Positions 1-8,673 of a stretch of 64,000 nt of DNA are shown here, one piece after another (positions within the stretch are counted from its first letter, which is position 1; the number at the start of each line of letters is the position of its first letter). The position numbers and the translations under genes were made by a program. The stretch comes from Photobacterium sp. DA100 (GTDB taxonomy: Bacteria; Pseudomonadota; Gammaproteobacteria; Enterobacterales; Vibrionaceae): the NCBI RefSeq assembly GCF_029223585.1, contig NZ_CP119423.1:992001-1056000 (forward strand). The letters are read 5' to 3'. The notes beneath the pieces are model-generated. The model was not told the origin of the DNA, ran no database searches, and saw only the letters and a list, made by a program, of their open reading frames with translations.

Positions 1-798
1 TTCTTCACCCAAATACACCAGAGCCTGTTTGAACGAGGAGATCGGTTTGGCACGGGTGTAGGTCATGGTGTTGACATGGTGAAGTAATTTGTAAGACAGC
101 GTCACATCGGTAGCGATGATCTTTTCGACCTTGCTAAAGTTGACTTCCGAGCGGCTGATTTCACGGTATAGCCTCAGGGTGGTCAGTGCTGAGGGCTTGA
201 GTGCCTTCTTGCGAACAATTTCTGGGCGGCTGAAGAAGTAGCCTTGGAAGAGGTCAAAGCCGGCTTCACTAGCGGCCATAAATTCTTCATAAGTCTCGAC
301 TTTCTCGGCCAGGAACGTAATGCGGCTACCTTTTTCTTTGTGCCTGCGAATAAAAAAACCGGCCTTGGCTACCGGCATTACCCGTAGATCAAACTTGATG
401 ATGTCAACGAAGGGGATAAAACGGTTCCATTCCGGTGTCGGCGTAAAATCATCCAGTGCCAGTGTGTAGCCGGCATGGTGAAGTTCTTTTACCGCCTCGA
501 GCAGCTCATCGTTGGGTTGGCAGGTTTCCAGTATTTCAATGATAAAGCTTTTCTTAGGGAAAAGCAGAGGAATACGGTTGATCAGGCTGCTGTGAGGGAA
601 GTTGATGAAGGCTTTTTTGCCCGAGGTTACCTCATTATTGCCAGAGCTTAAAAAATTATCAGTCAGCAGGCGGTGAGTCGCTTGCTCATCGCCAATCTCT
701 GGGAAACTGTTTCTCGGGCCGTCTCGGAACAACAGCTCATAACCGATAGTGTCTTTTTCCCTGTTTAATACCGGCTGTCTGGCAAGATATGAATTCAT
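1..798 (-). CDS. EAL-HDOD (YuxH-type) signalling protein, C-terminus cut by window edge
   Basis: The minus strand is open for 266 codons from an ATG at 798 to the window edge, so only the N-terminal part is visible. It opens with an EAL-like phosphodiesterase domain. Recognisable pieces are YELLFRD in place of the EAL loop (residues 20-26), a FINF motif, LALDDF, IKFDLR, LAEKVET and FQGYFFSRP. The usual DDFGTG loop reads DDFTPT, so cyclic-di-GMP hydrolysis may be weak or lost. The last ~70 residues (from about KKALKPSALTTLRLYREI) match the start of an HDOD domain, which continues beyond the window. Proteins of this EAL-HDOD layout are c-di-GMP-related regulators in vibrios. Catalytic status is inferred; the family call is firm. 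Confidence 0.85.
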   Translation of the reverse strand, partial: MNSYLARQPVLNREKDTIGYELLFRDGPRNSFPEIGDEQATHRLLTDNFLSSGNNEVTSGKKAFINFPHSSLINRIPLLFPKKSFIIEILETCQPNDELLEAVKELHHAGYTLALDDFTPTPEWNRFIPFVDIIKFDLRVMPVAKAGFFIRRHKEKGSRITFLAEKVETYEEFMAASEAGFDLFQGYFFSRPEIVRKKALKPSALTTLRLYREISRSEVNFSKVEKIIATDVTLSYKLLHHVNTMTYTRAKPISSFKQALVYLGEE

Positions 799-1008
799 GT
801 AAGCAAATAGTCGTTATTACCTAGTTTCACCATTATGCGTGTTGTTACACCATTTGGTCTATGTATGGCTTTTCGTACAAATTATGACAAAAACCGGCCT
901 ATTAGGACAGTCTTACATTTTTTTGGGAAATTGCCATGATGTTACGCATGGAATTATTCGTGTTCATGATAGATAATCCGCGGCTTTCCAAAAAAATTTG
1001 TGTAACTC

Positions 1009-1911
1009 ATGACAGTATTTGCAGTCATACAAGCGGGATTGCTTGTAGGTGGACTGGTTTTTATCGCTATGTTGCTCCTTTCATGGCGAAAAAATCGAGA
1101 GCAGGAAGCACAAACTAAAATTTTGCCGATTGGCCTTATCGGTGGTTTCGCCAACTTCTGTGACACCTTGGGTGTGGGCAGCTTTGCCATTAAAACCGCA
1201 GGTTATAAACAATTCAAGCTGATTGATGACCAGCTGCTGCCGGGTACGCTTAATTGCCAGGCCGTGCTGGCGACCGTGGTTCAGTCCCTTATCTTCCTGA
1301 CTGCTGTTGACGTCGATCCAACCACGCTGGTTACCATGGTGCTGGCCGCATGCCTTGGAGCGACGGTAGGAGCCCGCCTGGTCTCAAGCTGGGACAGGCA
1401 GTTGATCCGCCTGGTGATGAGCGGTGCCCTGCTGGTTGTTGCCAGCCTGATGCTGGCCGGACAGCTCAAGCTGTTCCCGCTTGGCGGCCTAGAGCTTGGC
1501 CTGACGGGCTGGAAACTGGCGGTGGCTATTGCCGGTAATTTCCTGTTTGGCGCCCTGATGACGGTCGGTATCGGCCTTTACGCGCCCTGCATGACCATGG
1601 TCTACCTGCTGGGCATGCACCCGCTGGCGGCATTTCCTATTATGATGTGTTCTTGTGCCTTCCTGAGTTTTTTCTCGGCAGGTGGCTTTATTCGGATGAA
1701 CCGCATCAACAGTCGTGCGGCATTGGTGGTGGCCATTACCGGGCCTATCGGTGTGGTGATTGCGGCGTATCTGGTGAAGTCGCTTGATTTGCACTTGCTG
1801 GCATGGCTGGTGATTGGCGTGGTGCTCTATACCGCTATCACTATGTATCGCTCGTGGGCAAAAGAGCGCGTACTTGCTGGCAAAGAGGCGCTGGCAGGTT
1901 CGACCGAGTAG
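1009..1911 (+). CDS. TauE/SafE-family sulfite/anion exporter-like membrane protein
   Basis: A 300-residue polytopic inner-membrane protein with about eight hydrophobic helices. It contains a glycine-rich first repeat (IGLIGGFANFCDTLGVGSFA) and a second half-repeat (GNFLFGALMTVGIGLYAP), the internal duplication seen in TauE/SafE permeases. Family members export sulfite, sulfoacetate or other small organosulfur anions, but the substrate here is unknown. Length is slightly above the usual ~250. An in-frame TAA lies two codons upstream of the ATG at 1009, which fixes the region of the start, although no good Shine-Dalgarno is visible. The gene stands alone and ends in a strong terminator. Confidence 0.8.
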   Translation: MTVFAVIQAGLLVGGLVFIAMLLLSWRKNREQEAQTKILPIGLIGGFANFCDTLGVGSFAIKTAGYKQFKLIDDQLLPGTLNCQAVLATVVQSLIFLTAVDVDPTTLVTMVLAACLGATVGARLVSSWDRQLIRLVMSGALLVVASLMLAGQLKLFPLGGLELGLTGWKLAVAIAGNFLFGALMTVGIGLYAPCMTMVYLLGMHPLAAFPIMMCSCAFLSFFSAGGFIRMNRINSRAALVVAITGPIGVVIAAYLVKSLDLHLLAWLVIGVVLYTAITMYRSWAKERVLAGKEALAGSTE

Positions 1912-1931
1912 GGGCTACCCCACCGGATTTG

Positions 1932-1960
1932 AAAAAGGTACGCATGGCGTACCTTTTTTA
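1932..1960 (+). terminator. Intrinsic terminator after the TauE/SafE gene
   Basis: A perfect inverted repeat (stem AAAAAGGTACGC, loop ATG) runs directly into a T-tract, 20 bases after the stop codon. Confidence 0.9.
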
Positions 1961-1972
1961 TTTTCAGCCCTA

Positions 1973-1996
1973 AACCACCTACTTCAGTAGGTGGTT
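1973..1996 (+). repeat. IS200 left-end hairpin
   Basis: Stem AACCACCTACT paired with AGTAGGTGGTT around a 2-base loop. It has the same architecture as the right-end hairpin, as expected for TnpA recognition sites. Confidence 0.8.
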
Positions 1997-2079
1997 ATCA
2001 TCCAGCGAGGCTTTGCCTGAAGTACTACTCATGCTAAATGCTCTCTTGATTTTTCGCGAAGTCAAAGAGGACAAATAAC

Positions 2080-2514
2080 ATGAGTAGATATAACCAAGCT
2101 TCCCACGTATTTTGGCGATGTCAATATCACATCGTATGGACGCCCAAGTACCGCTTCAGGATTTTGAAGAACAATGTGGGTAAAGAGGTTTATCGGTGTA
2201 TCCAGGTCTATTGTAATCAACTTGGATGTGAGGTCATTGAGTTGAATGTACAAGTTGACCATGTACACCTTGTCGTAAAGGTTCCGCCAAAGTTATCAAT
2301 ATCCAAGTTGATGGGGGTATTGAAAGGCAAAATAGCCTTGAAGTTATTCAGTAAGTTTCCGTATTTGAGAAAGAATAAGCTTTGGGGAAATCACTTTTGG
2401 CAAAGAGGCTATTTTGTCGATAGCGTTGGAATTAATGAAGAAATAATCCGGCGATATGTAAGGCATCAAGAGAAGAAAGAGCGTCAAGAACAGGGAGAGT
2501 TAGCGCTGAACTAA
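2080..2514 (+). CDS. tnpA: IS200/IS605-family HUH transposase TnpA
   Basis: A 144-residue single-strand DNA transposase of normal family length. The HUH metal-binding motif is H61-V-H63 within DHVHLVVKV, and the catalytic tyrosine is Y126 in RRYVRHQ. It would cut and rejoin the hairpin ends of the element through a 5'-phosphotyrosine intermediate, acting as a dimer. The ATG follows an AGAGGA ribosome site. Small hairpins lie in the leader (for example AGGC-TTT-GCCT at 2008-2018), a position where family members often restrain translation. There is no frameshift, and all catalytic residues are present, so it may still be active. Confidence 0.93.
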   Translation: MSRYNQASHVFWRCQYHIVWTPKYRFRILKNNVGKEVYRCIQVYCNQLGCEVIELNVQVDHVHLVVKVPPKLSISKLMGVLKGKIALKLFSKFPYLRKNKLWGNHFWQRGYFVDSVGINEEIIRRYVRHQEKKERQEQGELALN

Positions 2515-2520
2515 ACAAAG

Positions 2521-2537
2521 GCCCCCTTCGAGGGGGC
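2521..2537. repeat. GC-rich hairpin behind tnpA
   Basis: GCCCCCT-TCG-AGGGGGC immediately follows the tnpA stop. It lacks a T-tract, so it may be a weak terminator or an mRNA 3' stabiliser inside the element. Confidence 0.5.
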
Positions 2538-2547
2538 TCATGCAAAG

Positions 2548-2567
2548 CCACCTTCTTTAGAAGGTGG
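2548..2567 (+). repeat. IS200 right-end hairpin
   Basis: Stem CCACCTTCT paired with AGAAGGTGG around TT. It differs from the left hairpin core by two bases in the stem plus their complements. Confidence 0.8.
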
Positions 2568-2626
2568 ATCTTTTACTGTCACAGTGTTTGGCCGGGCCGC
2601 CTGTGTTTGGGAGTAGCTACAGGTCG

Positions 2627-3355
2627 CTAAGGCTGAAAATCGCGCGTTTCAAGCTGGCAGTGCTGCGGGGTACAAATCAATACAGAGCCATGCTCATACC
2701 AGTCGCCTAGCACAATACGGCGTGCATCTTGCCCGTTGACAGACAGCGCGTGCACATCAGGCCGGTGCGTATGGCCGTGGATCATCTGGTTGACTCCCAG
2801 CTCTGCCATGATATGGACAACCTCACCGGGGGTGACGTCCATTATGGCCTGGCTTTTGGTTTGATTGGTCTGGCTACTGCCGCTTCGCATCTTCTCACCG
2901 ATACGCTGGCGATAGCGCAGCGGCAGGCAGAAAAACAGCCATTGAATAAAGCGGTTATGTACCTTTTTGCGATAGCGCTGATAGCCTTCATCGAGCGTGC
3001 ACAGGGTGTCACCGTGCAGGAGCAGGGTCGGAGTGCCATAGAGATCAACCACAGTGTGCTCGGGCAGCAGCTCGACCCCGGTTTCTTGGCTGAAGCGTTT
3101 GCCAATCAGGAAGTCCCGGTTGCCATGGATAAAATAGCAAGGCACGCCGCTGTCGGTAAGCTGGCGGAAGGCTGATTTTATTTGTTGGTGGAACGGGGAA
3201 TCATCATCATCGCCAATCCACATCTCAAACAGATCGCCCAATACATAAAGGGCATCGATGCCACGGGCTTCGGTGGACATAAAGCGAAGGAAACAGGCTG
3301 TGATATCGGGCCTGTCAGCACTCAGGTGCAGATCGGAAATAAAAAGTGTGGTCAT
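2627..3355 (-). CDS. lpxH: UDP-2,3-diacylglucosamine pyrophosphatase LpxH
   Basis: A cytoplasmic, membrane-associated Mn-dependent phosphoesterase that hydrolyses UDP-2,3-diacylglucosamine to lipid X and UMP in lipid A biosynthesis. The metallophosphoesterase signatures are all present: FISDLHL near the start, VLGDLFEMWIGDD, FIHGNRDF, LLHGDTL and HGHTHRP. The start is set at the ATG giving MTTLFISDLHL (242 residues), which aligns with the E. coli protein. A GTG nine codons further upstream would fall inside a hairpin. It is the second gene after ppiB, 40 bases downstream, and probably shares its transcript. Confidence 0.95.
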   Translation of the reverse strand: MTTLFISDLHLSADRPDITACFLRFMSTEARGIDALYVLGDLFEMWIGDDDDSPFHQQIKSAFRQLTDSGVPCYFIHGNRDFLIGKRFSQETGVELLPEHTVVDLYGTPTLLLHGDTLCTLDEGYQRYRKKVHNRFIQWLFFCLPLRYRQRIGEKMRSGSSQTNQTKSQAIMDVTPGEVVHIMAELGVNQMIHGHTHRPDVHALSVNGQDARRIVLGDWYEHGSVLICTPQHCQLETRDFQP

Positions 3356-3362
3356 AGAAGGG

Positions 3363-3386
3363 AAGGGTGGCACATCGGCCACCCTT
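3363..3386. repeat. Inverted repeat between ppiB and lpxH
   Basis: A 9-bp perfect stem (AAGGGTGGC / GCCACCCTT) with a 6-base loop lies seven bases upstream of the lpxH ATG. It has no T-tract on the lpxH strand, so it may be a partial terminator or a structure controlling lpxH translation. Confidence 0.55.
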
Positions 3387-3395
3387 TGTGAAGCA

Positions 3396-3893
3396 TTACT
3401 CTTCGATAGTCACGTTGTTGATAACAACTTCTTCTACCGGTACGTCTTGGTGTACGTAGCCCCAGTTGCCCGTTGCAACGCCTTTGATCTTGTTCACTAC
3501 GTCCATGCCTTCAACCACTTCAGCAAATACGCAGTAACCCCAGCCGTCAGGTGTTTCTGATTTGAAGTCCAGGAATTTGTTGTCGTTGACGTTGATGAAG
3601 AACTGAGAGCTTGCAGAATGCGGCTCCATAGTGCGCGCCATAGCCAGTGTGCCGACTTTGTTGCTTAGGCCGTTGTTAGCTTCGTTCTTGATTGGTGCAC
3701 GAGTTTCTTTTTCTTCCATGCCTGAAGCCATACCGCCGCCCTGGATCATGAAACCATCGATAACGCGGTGGAACAGGGTGCCGTTATAGAAACCGTCACG
3801 GCAGTACTGTAGGAAGTTTGCACAGGTCTCAGGTGCTTTTTCAGTGTTTAGTTGGATTTTGATGTCACCAAAAGTAGTGTGAAGCGTTACCAT
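3396..3893 (-). CDS. ppiB: Peptidyl-prolyl cis-trans isomerase B (cyclophilin)
   Basis: A 165-residue cytosolic cyclophilin without signal peptide that catalyses prolyl isomerisation during folding. Family landmarks include [13 protein letters not shown] near residue 40, the active-site region [17 protein letters not shown] and a [11 protein letters not shown] block. Length equals that of E. coli PpiB. An AAAGGA ribosome site precedes the ATG. It is the first gene of a ppiB-lpxH pair and is divergent from cysS. Confidence 0.96.
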   Translation of the reverse strand: MVTLHTTFGDIKIQLNTEKAPETCANFLQYCRDGFYNGTLFHRVIDGFMIQGGGMASGMEEKETRAPIKNEANNGLSNKVGTLAMARTMEPHSASSQFFINVNDNKFLDFKSETPDGWGYCVFAEVVEGMDVVNKIKGVATGNWGYVHQDVPVEEVVINNVTIEE

Positions 3894-4201
3894 GAGCTTG
3901 TCCTTTAAATAGGTGTATATTGCTTTAAACGTTGGATTCTATCTTACCCGACATAGGCGTCAATATTAACTGTTGCCGACGGCTAAATAGGTGAAATCTT
4001 GACCTTTTGCTTAACTATAGAAGATGACGGGATGCTTGGCACCATGAACGATTACCACTGAAGGGCCAAGGTTGCGGCAAGGACATGGGCGATATTGGGC
4101 CAGAATCGTCCCGATGGCGTGATTTTCCTTGCTATGGGCGGCCAATAAAGGTGTAATTACCTTCTTGAATTGTAACCCCACCAAATGAGTATTGAAGAGA
4201 C
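3894..4201. other. ppiB-cysS divergent intergenic region
   Basis: 308 bases that must hold the promoters of ppiB and cysS. I see no ORF with a ribosome site, no RNA gene and no convincing operator or strong -35/-10 pair. Confidence 0.5.
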
Positions 4202-5584
4202 ATGTTGAAGATCTATAACTCACTGACTAGACAAAAAGAGGAATTTAAACCCATTCAGCCAGGTAAAGTTGGCATGTATGTCTGTGGGGTTACCATCTAC
4301 GATCTCTGTCACATCGGTCACGGCCGTACGTTTGTGTCATTCGATGTGGTTTCTCGCTACCTGCGTTACTCGGGGTACGATCTGACTTTTGTTCGTAACA
4401 TCACTGACATCGATGACAAGATCATCAAGCGTGCAGCGGAAAACGGCGAGAGCTGTGATTCTCTGACCGAGCGCCTGATCGGCGAAATGCACGCTGATTT
4501 CGATGCGCTTGGCATGAAGCGACCGGATATCGAGCCTCGCGCAACCGAATTTATCGCTGAGATTATCGCGATGTGTGAGCGCCTGATCGAGCGTGGCTTT
4601 GCCTACGTGGCGGACAATGGCGATGTGATGTTCGAAGTGAGCAAGTTCGACGAGTACGGCAAGCTGTCAAAGCAAGATCTTGATCAACTACAGGCCGGTG
4701 CCCGTGTTGATATCGAAACAGCCAAGCGTAGCCCGCTTGATTTCGTGCTATGGAAGATGTCTAAGCCGGGTGAGCCAACTTGGGAATCACCATGGGGCGC
4801 AGGCCGTCCGGGCTGGCACATTGAATGTTCGGCAATGAACTCGGCTATCCTGGGTGATCATTTCGATATCCACGGCGGTGGTTCTGATCTGCAGTTCCCG
4901 CACCACGAAAATGAAATCGCTCAGTCTTGCTGTGCAACGGGTTCTCAGTACGTGAATACCTGGATGCACAGCGGGATGGTAATGGTTGACCGTGAGAAGA
5001 TGTCCAAATCGCTGGGTAACTTCTTCACTATCCGTGATGTACTGGGTTACTTCGATGCCGAAACCGTGCGTTACTTCTTGATGTCTGGCCACTACCGTAG
5101 CCAGCTGAATTACAGCGAAGATAACCTCAAGCAGGCTCGTTCAGCGCTTGAGCGCCTGTACACGTCACTGCGTGGCCTTGATACTTCGGTTGCTGCTGCC
5201 GGTGGTGATGAGTTTGTTGCCCGCTTCAGAGAAGCGATGGACGATGACTTCAATACGCCAGAAGCTTACTCTGTACTGTTTGACATGGCGCGCGAAATCA
5301 ATCGCCTGAAAGCGGAAGATATCAATGCGGCTTCTGCATTGGGTGCGCGCATGCGTGAGTTGGCTGACGTACTTGGTCTATTGGCGCAAGAGCCGGAAGC
5401 CTTCCTACAAGGTGGTGCTGGTGAAGATGAAGACGTCGCTGAAATCGAAGCACTTATCCAGCAGCGCCTGGATGCCCGAGCCGCGAAAGACTGGGCTGCA
5501 GCTGATGAAGCTCGCGACAAGCTGACCGCGATGGGTATTATCCTGGAAGACGGCCCTCAAGGTACGACTTGGCGCCGTAAGTAA
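4202..5584 (+). CDS. cysS: Cysteinyl-tRNA synthetase
   Basis: Class I aminoacyl-tRNA synthetase that charges tRNA-Cys in the cytoplasm. At 460 residues it is one shorter than the E. coli enzyme. The HIGH motif is HIGHGRTF near residue 37, and KMSKSLGNF forms the second signature near residue 266. A zinc site is supported by the conserved [18 protein letters not shown] and HHENEIAQS segments. The ATG at 4202 follows a GAAGAG ribosome site. The gene is monocistronic with its own terminator. Confidence 0.98.
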   Translation: MLKIYNSLTRQKEEFKPIQPGKVGMYVCGVTIYDLCHIGHGRTFVSFDVVSRYLRYSGYDLTFVRNITDIDDKIIKRAAENGESCDSLTERLIGEMHADFDALGMKRPDIEPRATEFIAEIIAMCERLIERGFAYVADNGDVMFEVSKFDEYGKLSKQDLDQLQAGARVDIETAKRSPLDFVLWKMSKPGEPTWESPWGAGRPGWHIECSAMNSAILGDHFDIHGGGSDLQFPHHENEIAQSCCATGSQYVNTWMHSGMVMVDREKMSKSLGNFFTIRDVLGYFDAETVRYFLMSGHYRSQLNYSEDNLKQARSALERLYTSLRGLDTSVAAAGGDEFVARFREAMDDDFNTPEAYSVLFDMAREINRLKAEDINAASALGARMRELADVLGLLAQEPEAFLQGGAGEDEDVAEIEALIQQRLDARAAKDWAAADEARDKLTAMGIILEDGPQGTTWRRK

Positions 5585-5607
5585 AGGATAACCTTCTTTG
5601 AATTAAA

Positions 5608-5638
5608 TGAGCCGGGGTGAAAACTCCGGCTTTTTTTA
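5608..5638 (+). terminator. cysS intrinsic terminator
   Basis: Stem AGCCGGGG / CTCCGGCT with a TGAAAA loop, followed by seven T residues. Confidence 0.9.
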
Positions 5639-5840
5639 TGTCTAATAATCAAAAGTTACACTAAGATCACCATTCGAAACTATGATGTTCAACTTCGAGC
5701 GTTATTGATCACATATAACGAAAGTCATGCTGCTGAAACAATTGCGGGGCATTATTATGCTTGTACCTTGGTGTGTTGCATAACTTGGTGTTTCATACTC
5801 AAGGAACAGACAATAATAACGCGTTGACTAGGACATAATA

Positions 5841-6929
5841 ATGAAAACAGTTTGCCTTGCTGCCGTGATTGGCAGTGCCCTAATTGCTTCCCCGAGCTTC
5901 GCTCAAACGAGCACTGCCCAAACCAACGCCGCTAAGGTGGTGGTGGCCCACCGCGGTGCATCCGGTTACCTGCCCGAGCATACCCTTGCCGCTAAAGCGC
6001 TGGCTTATGCCATGAAGCCTGATTACATTGAGCAAGATGTGGTCATGACCAAAGATGACCGGCTGGTGGTCTTGCATGACCACTACCTTGACCGTGTTAC
6101 CAATGTAGCCGAGGTCTTTCCAGACCGTGCGCGTGACGATGGTCGTTATTATGCGATTGATTTTACCCTTGCCGAAATCAAGCAACTCAGTGTAACTGAA
6201 GGTTTCAAGATCAAAGAGGGCAAACAGGTTCAAGGGTTCCCGGGGCGTTTTCCAATGTGGCAGTCTGACTTCAAGGTGCCGACTTTCGAAGAAGAGATCG
6301 AGATGATCCAAGGGCTGAACAAGACCCTCGGCTACGATATTGGTATTTATCCTGAAATCAAAGCACCTTGGTTCCACCGCCATGAAGGCAAGGATATCAG
6401 TGCGGCCGTGCTTAAGGCGCTCAAGCAATACGGCTATACCAGTAAAGACAGCAAGGTATACCTGCAAACATTCGACTACAACGAGCTCAAGCGTATTCAC
6501 GATGAGTTGATGCCAGCGATGGGAATGGAGGTCAAACTGGTTCAGTTGATGGCTTATACCGACTGGAATGAAACCATGGTGTATGGTGAGGACGGCAGTG
6601 CGAAACCTTACAGCTATGATTGGATGTTCCAACCAGGAGGCATGGCCGCGGTGGCAAAATACGCCGATGGCATCGGTCCTTGGAAGCCGATGGTGGTGTC
6701 TGATGAATCAGTAAAAGGTAACATCAGGCTGACGGGGCTGGTCAAGGCTGCCCATGAAGCCGGGATGCAGGTTCACCCGTACACCTTCCGTTCCGACGAA
6801 GGACGCATTCCAGCCTATGCCAATGACTTCAATGACATGCTGGACATCTTTTACCGAACAGCCAATGTTGACGGCGTATTTACTGATTTTCCAGATAAGG
6901 CGGTGGACTATTTAAATCGCCAACAGTAA
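5841..6929 (+). CDS. glpQ: Periplasmic glycerophosphodiester phosphodiesterase
   Basis: Hydrolyses deacylated phospholipid headgroup diesters (glycerophosphocholine, -ethanolamine and others) to sn-glycerol-3-phosphate and alcohol. A signal peptide ends at SPSFA (about residue 21), placing it in the periplasm. The GDPD signature is clear: AHRGASGYLPEHT with catalytic His and Arg, then IEQDVVMTKDD, VVLHDHYLDRVT, and a later YPEIKAPW. Its 362 residues match the usual GlpQ length. AGGA precedes the ATG. No glpT neighbour is present, so the G3P importer must be elsewhere. Confidence 0.95.
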   Translation: MKTVCLAAVIGSALIASPSFAQTSTAQTNAAKVVVAHRGASGYLPEHTLAAKALAYAMKPDYIEQDVVMTKDDRLVVLHDHYLDRVTNVAEVFPDRARDDGRYYAIDFTLAEIKQLSVTEGFKIKEGKQVQGFPGRFPMWQSDFKVPTFEEEIEMIQGLNKTLGYDIGIYPEIKAPWFHRHEGKDISAAVLKALKQYGYTSKDSKVYLQTFDYNELKRIHDELMPAMGMEVKLVQLMAYTDWNETMVYGEDGSAKPYSYDWMFQPGGMAAVAKYADGIGPWKPMVVSDESVKGNIRLTGLVKAAHEAGMQVHPYTFRSDEGRIPAYANDFNDMLDIFYRTANVDGVFTDFPDKAVDYLNRQQ

Positions 6930-6952
6930 TGTGCGATAAATCCACACAATTA

Positions 6953-6986
6953 AAAAACGGCACCCTGTTGTAAGGGTGCCGTTTTT
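6953..6986. terminator. Bidirectional terminator between glpQ and the ion channel gene
   Basis: A 14-bp stem (AAAAACGGCACCCT and its complement) with T-tracts on both strands. It serves the convergent genes on either side. Confidence 0.92.
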
Positions 6987-7025
6987 GTTGTTAGAGCCTG
7001 AATATGGACGGCGTCAGCAGGCAAA

Positions 7026-7844
7026 TCAAAGGTGTTCGGGAAGCTCGGTCCCGCATTTTTTGCAGAAATTAGCATCACTCTCATGGCCGCTGGCCGAGCA
7101 GTTAGTGCAGCGGATCAAATGTCGCTGGGTCTGCATCTCCTGGCTGAGCTCGGCGGTAATGATCCCGGTCGGTACTGCCAAGATCGAGTAGCCCAGTAGC
7201 ATGGTAAAAGAAGCAATGGCTTTGCCGATATCTGTCTGCGGCACAATATCGCCATAACCCACTGTCGTAATCGTGACGATGGCCCAGTAGATGCTGGTGG
7301 GAATACTGGTAAAGCCGTTGTCGGGCCCTTCGACGATGTAGAGTAATGAACCCAGGACAGTAACCAAGATGGCCACGGTGCTGAAGAACACCAAGATCTT
7401 GCGCTGTGCCATCAGGAGGGCTCGCAACAGGATATTGGAGTCTTTGAGGAAGCGGGCAAGCTTGAGGACCCTGAAAATTCGCATGACACGGATCAGGCGT
7501 ATGATAAGCAGGTAGTTCGAGCCCGGAAATAGAAACGCGAGATAGCTGGGCAGAACGGCAATGAGGTCGATGACACCATAAAAGCTGCGGGCATACGCCC
7601 ATGGCTTGGGGGAGCAATACAGGCGCAATGCATATTCGATGGTAAACAGCAGGGTGAATGTCCATTCAAGCGTGGTTAGCGCTTCACTGTATTTGAAATC
7701 GACAGAGCGGATGGTAGACAGGATCAAAACGACTTCAGAGCAAAGGATCGCGACAATTAGCGCGATATCGAAATTCCGGCCAGCTTTGGTTTGGGTGCCG
7801 AAGATGATTTGGTAAAGGCGCTGTTTGCGGGTCAGGGTAACCAA
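7026..7844 (-). CDS. Voltage-gated potassium channel with C-terminal zinc ribbon
   Basis: A 272-residue six-helix cation channel subunit. S4 lies at about residues 111-132 with regularly spaced charges (R116, R119, R122, R125, K128, R131). The pore carries the K+ selectivity filter TTVGYGD (T194-D199). After S6 a soluble tail ends in a zinc-ribbon pattern with C246, C249, C261 and C264. The start is a TTG: an in-frame TAA lies five codons upstream, and AAGGA sits nine bases before the TTG. Homotetramer formation and K+ conduction are known of the family. The tail's role as a regulatory or redox-sensing module is inference. Confidence 0.88.
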   Translation of the reverse strand: MVTLTRKQRLYQIIFGTQTKAGRNFDIALIVAILCSEVVLILSTIRSVDFKYSEALTTLEWTFTLLFTIEYALRLYCSPKPWAYARSFYGVIDLIAVLPSYLAFLFPGSNYLLIIRLIRVMRIFRVLKLARFLKDSNILLRALLMAQRKILVFFSTVAILVTVLGSLLYIVEGPDNGFTSIPTSIYWAIVTITTVGYGDIVPQTDIGKAIASFTMLLGYSILAVPTGIITAELSQEMQTQRHLIRCTNCSASGHESDANFCKKCGTELPEHL

Positions 7845-7997
7845 AGCAATGAGTCCTTAGTTATTTATATAAGTATATAAATAATAAACCAAATAGTTGG
7901 GTCGTAGTAAGCAAAATAGCCCTTTGGCATGACGGTGAAGGGCTTGGTGCGAGCTTGTTGGGGAGAATGCGGACGCGAACGGACTGACGGCGTGCTA

Positions 7998-8019
7998 TGG
8001 CCGGAGAGCTATCCGGCCA
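7998..8019. repeat. Hairpin downstream of ychE
   Basis: Perfect 8-bp stem TGGCCGGA / TCCGGCCA just past the end of the MarC-family gene. There is no T-tract, so terminator function is uncertain. Confidence 0.45.
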
Positions 8020-8034
8020 CAGAGGGGACAGGGG

Positions 8035-8673
8035 TTAGGCTAGTCCCGGGAATAGGGCGCGTAGTCCGTTGGCAATGAACTCGATGCCGAGTGCTGCCAG
8101 GATCAAGCCCATAATACGGGTGATGACGTTGATGCCGGTCTGGCCTAGAAAACGGACGATGATCGGGGCGGCTCGGAACAAGAGCCAACAGCAAAACGCA
8201 AACGCCACGATGGTCATCGCAATGCCAACCGTGCTGCTCATCCCCGGGTAGCGGGAGCCGTACACGATAGTGGAACTGATGGCACCCGGACCAGCCATTA
8301 ACGGCATTGCCAGCGGAACAACACCAATCTGCTCGCGGCTGATGGACTCGGATTTTTCCTGCTTGTTCTGTTTATCTTCACCCAACTTACCGCTCATCAT
8401 CGAGAAAGCGATGGTCAAAAGGAGTAGGCCACCGGCAACACGGAACGAATCGAGGGAAATACTGAACATATCCAGCAATAACTGACCAGCAAGGAGCGAC
8501 ACGGTCAGGATCACGGCAACGGCGATATTGGCGGTCAGGGCCGTTTTGTTTCTTTCTTCCGGGCTCATATGGCCGGTCAGCGAGACAAAGATCGGCATGA
8601 TTCCGATTGGGTTGACGGCAGCGATCAGACCGACAAAAAACTGCAGAAAAATGGCTAATTCAAGTGGTTGCAT
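8035..8673 (-). CDS. ychE: MarC-family integral membrane protein, YchE-like
   Basis: A 212-residue protein with about six transmembrane helices. MarC-family landmarks are AAVNPIGIMPIFVSLT near the N-terminus and PLAMPLMAGPGAISS in the middle. No transport or enzymatic role is firmly established for the family. The symbol rests on similarity plus context: ychE is also the divergent neighbour of adhE in E. coli, and that arrangement is kept here. No strong ribosome site is visible before the ATG. Confidence 0.85.
   Translation of the reverse strand: MQPLELAIFLQFFVGLIAAVNPIGIMPIFVSLTGHMSPEERNKTALTANIAVAVILTVSLLAGQLLLDMFSISLDSFRVAGGLLLLTIAFSMMSGKLGEDKQNKQEKSESISREQIGVVPLAMPLMAGPGAISSTIVYGSRYPGMSSTVGIAMTIVAFAFCCWLLFRAAPIIVRFLGQTGINVITRIMGLILAALGIEFIANGLRALFPGLA

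Larger units (their letters stand above)
1965..2578 (+). mobile_element. IS200-type insertion sequence (IS200/IS605 family), apparently intact
   Basis: A single Y1 transposase gene is flanked by two matching subterminal hairpins and there is no tnpB. The left hairpin is at 1973-1996 (11-bp stem, core CCACCTACT) and the right hairpin is at 2548-2567 (9-bp stem, core CCACCTTCT). Such hairpins are the strand-specific recognition sites of this family, which has no terminal inverted repeats and makes no target duplication. Exact cleavage points cannot be fixed without an empty site, so the borders are approximate. The element lies just after the exporter's terminator and before the end of lpxH, so it interrupts no gene. 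Confidence 0.85.

Noticed and set aside
936..1118. 60-codon ORF before the TauE/SafE gene
   Set aside because: Out of frame with the real gene and overlapping its N-terminus; no coding character.
4011..4223. 70-codon minus-strand ORF upstream of cysS
   Set aside because: Overlaps the cysS start, has no ribosome site and shows no recognisable protein features.
5701..5740. Possible CRP site (TTGATCACAT) upstream of glpQ
   Set aside because: Only one half matches at proper spacing.
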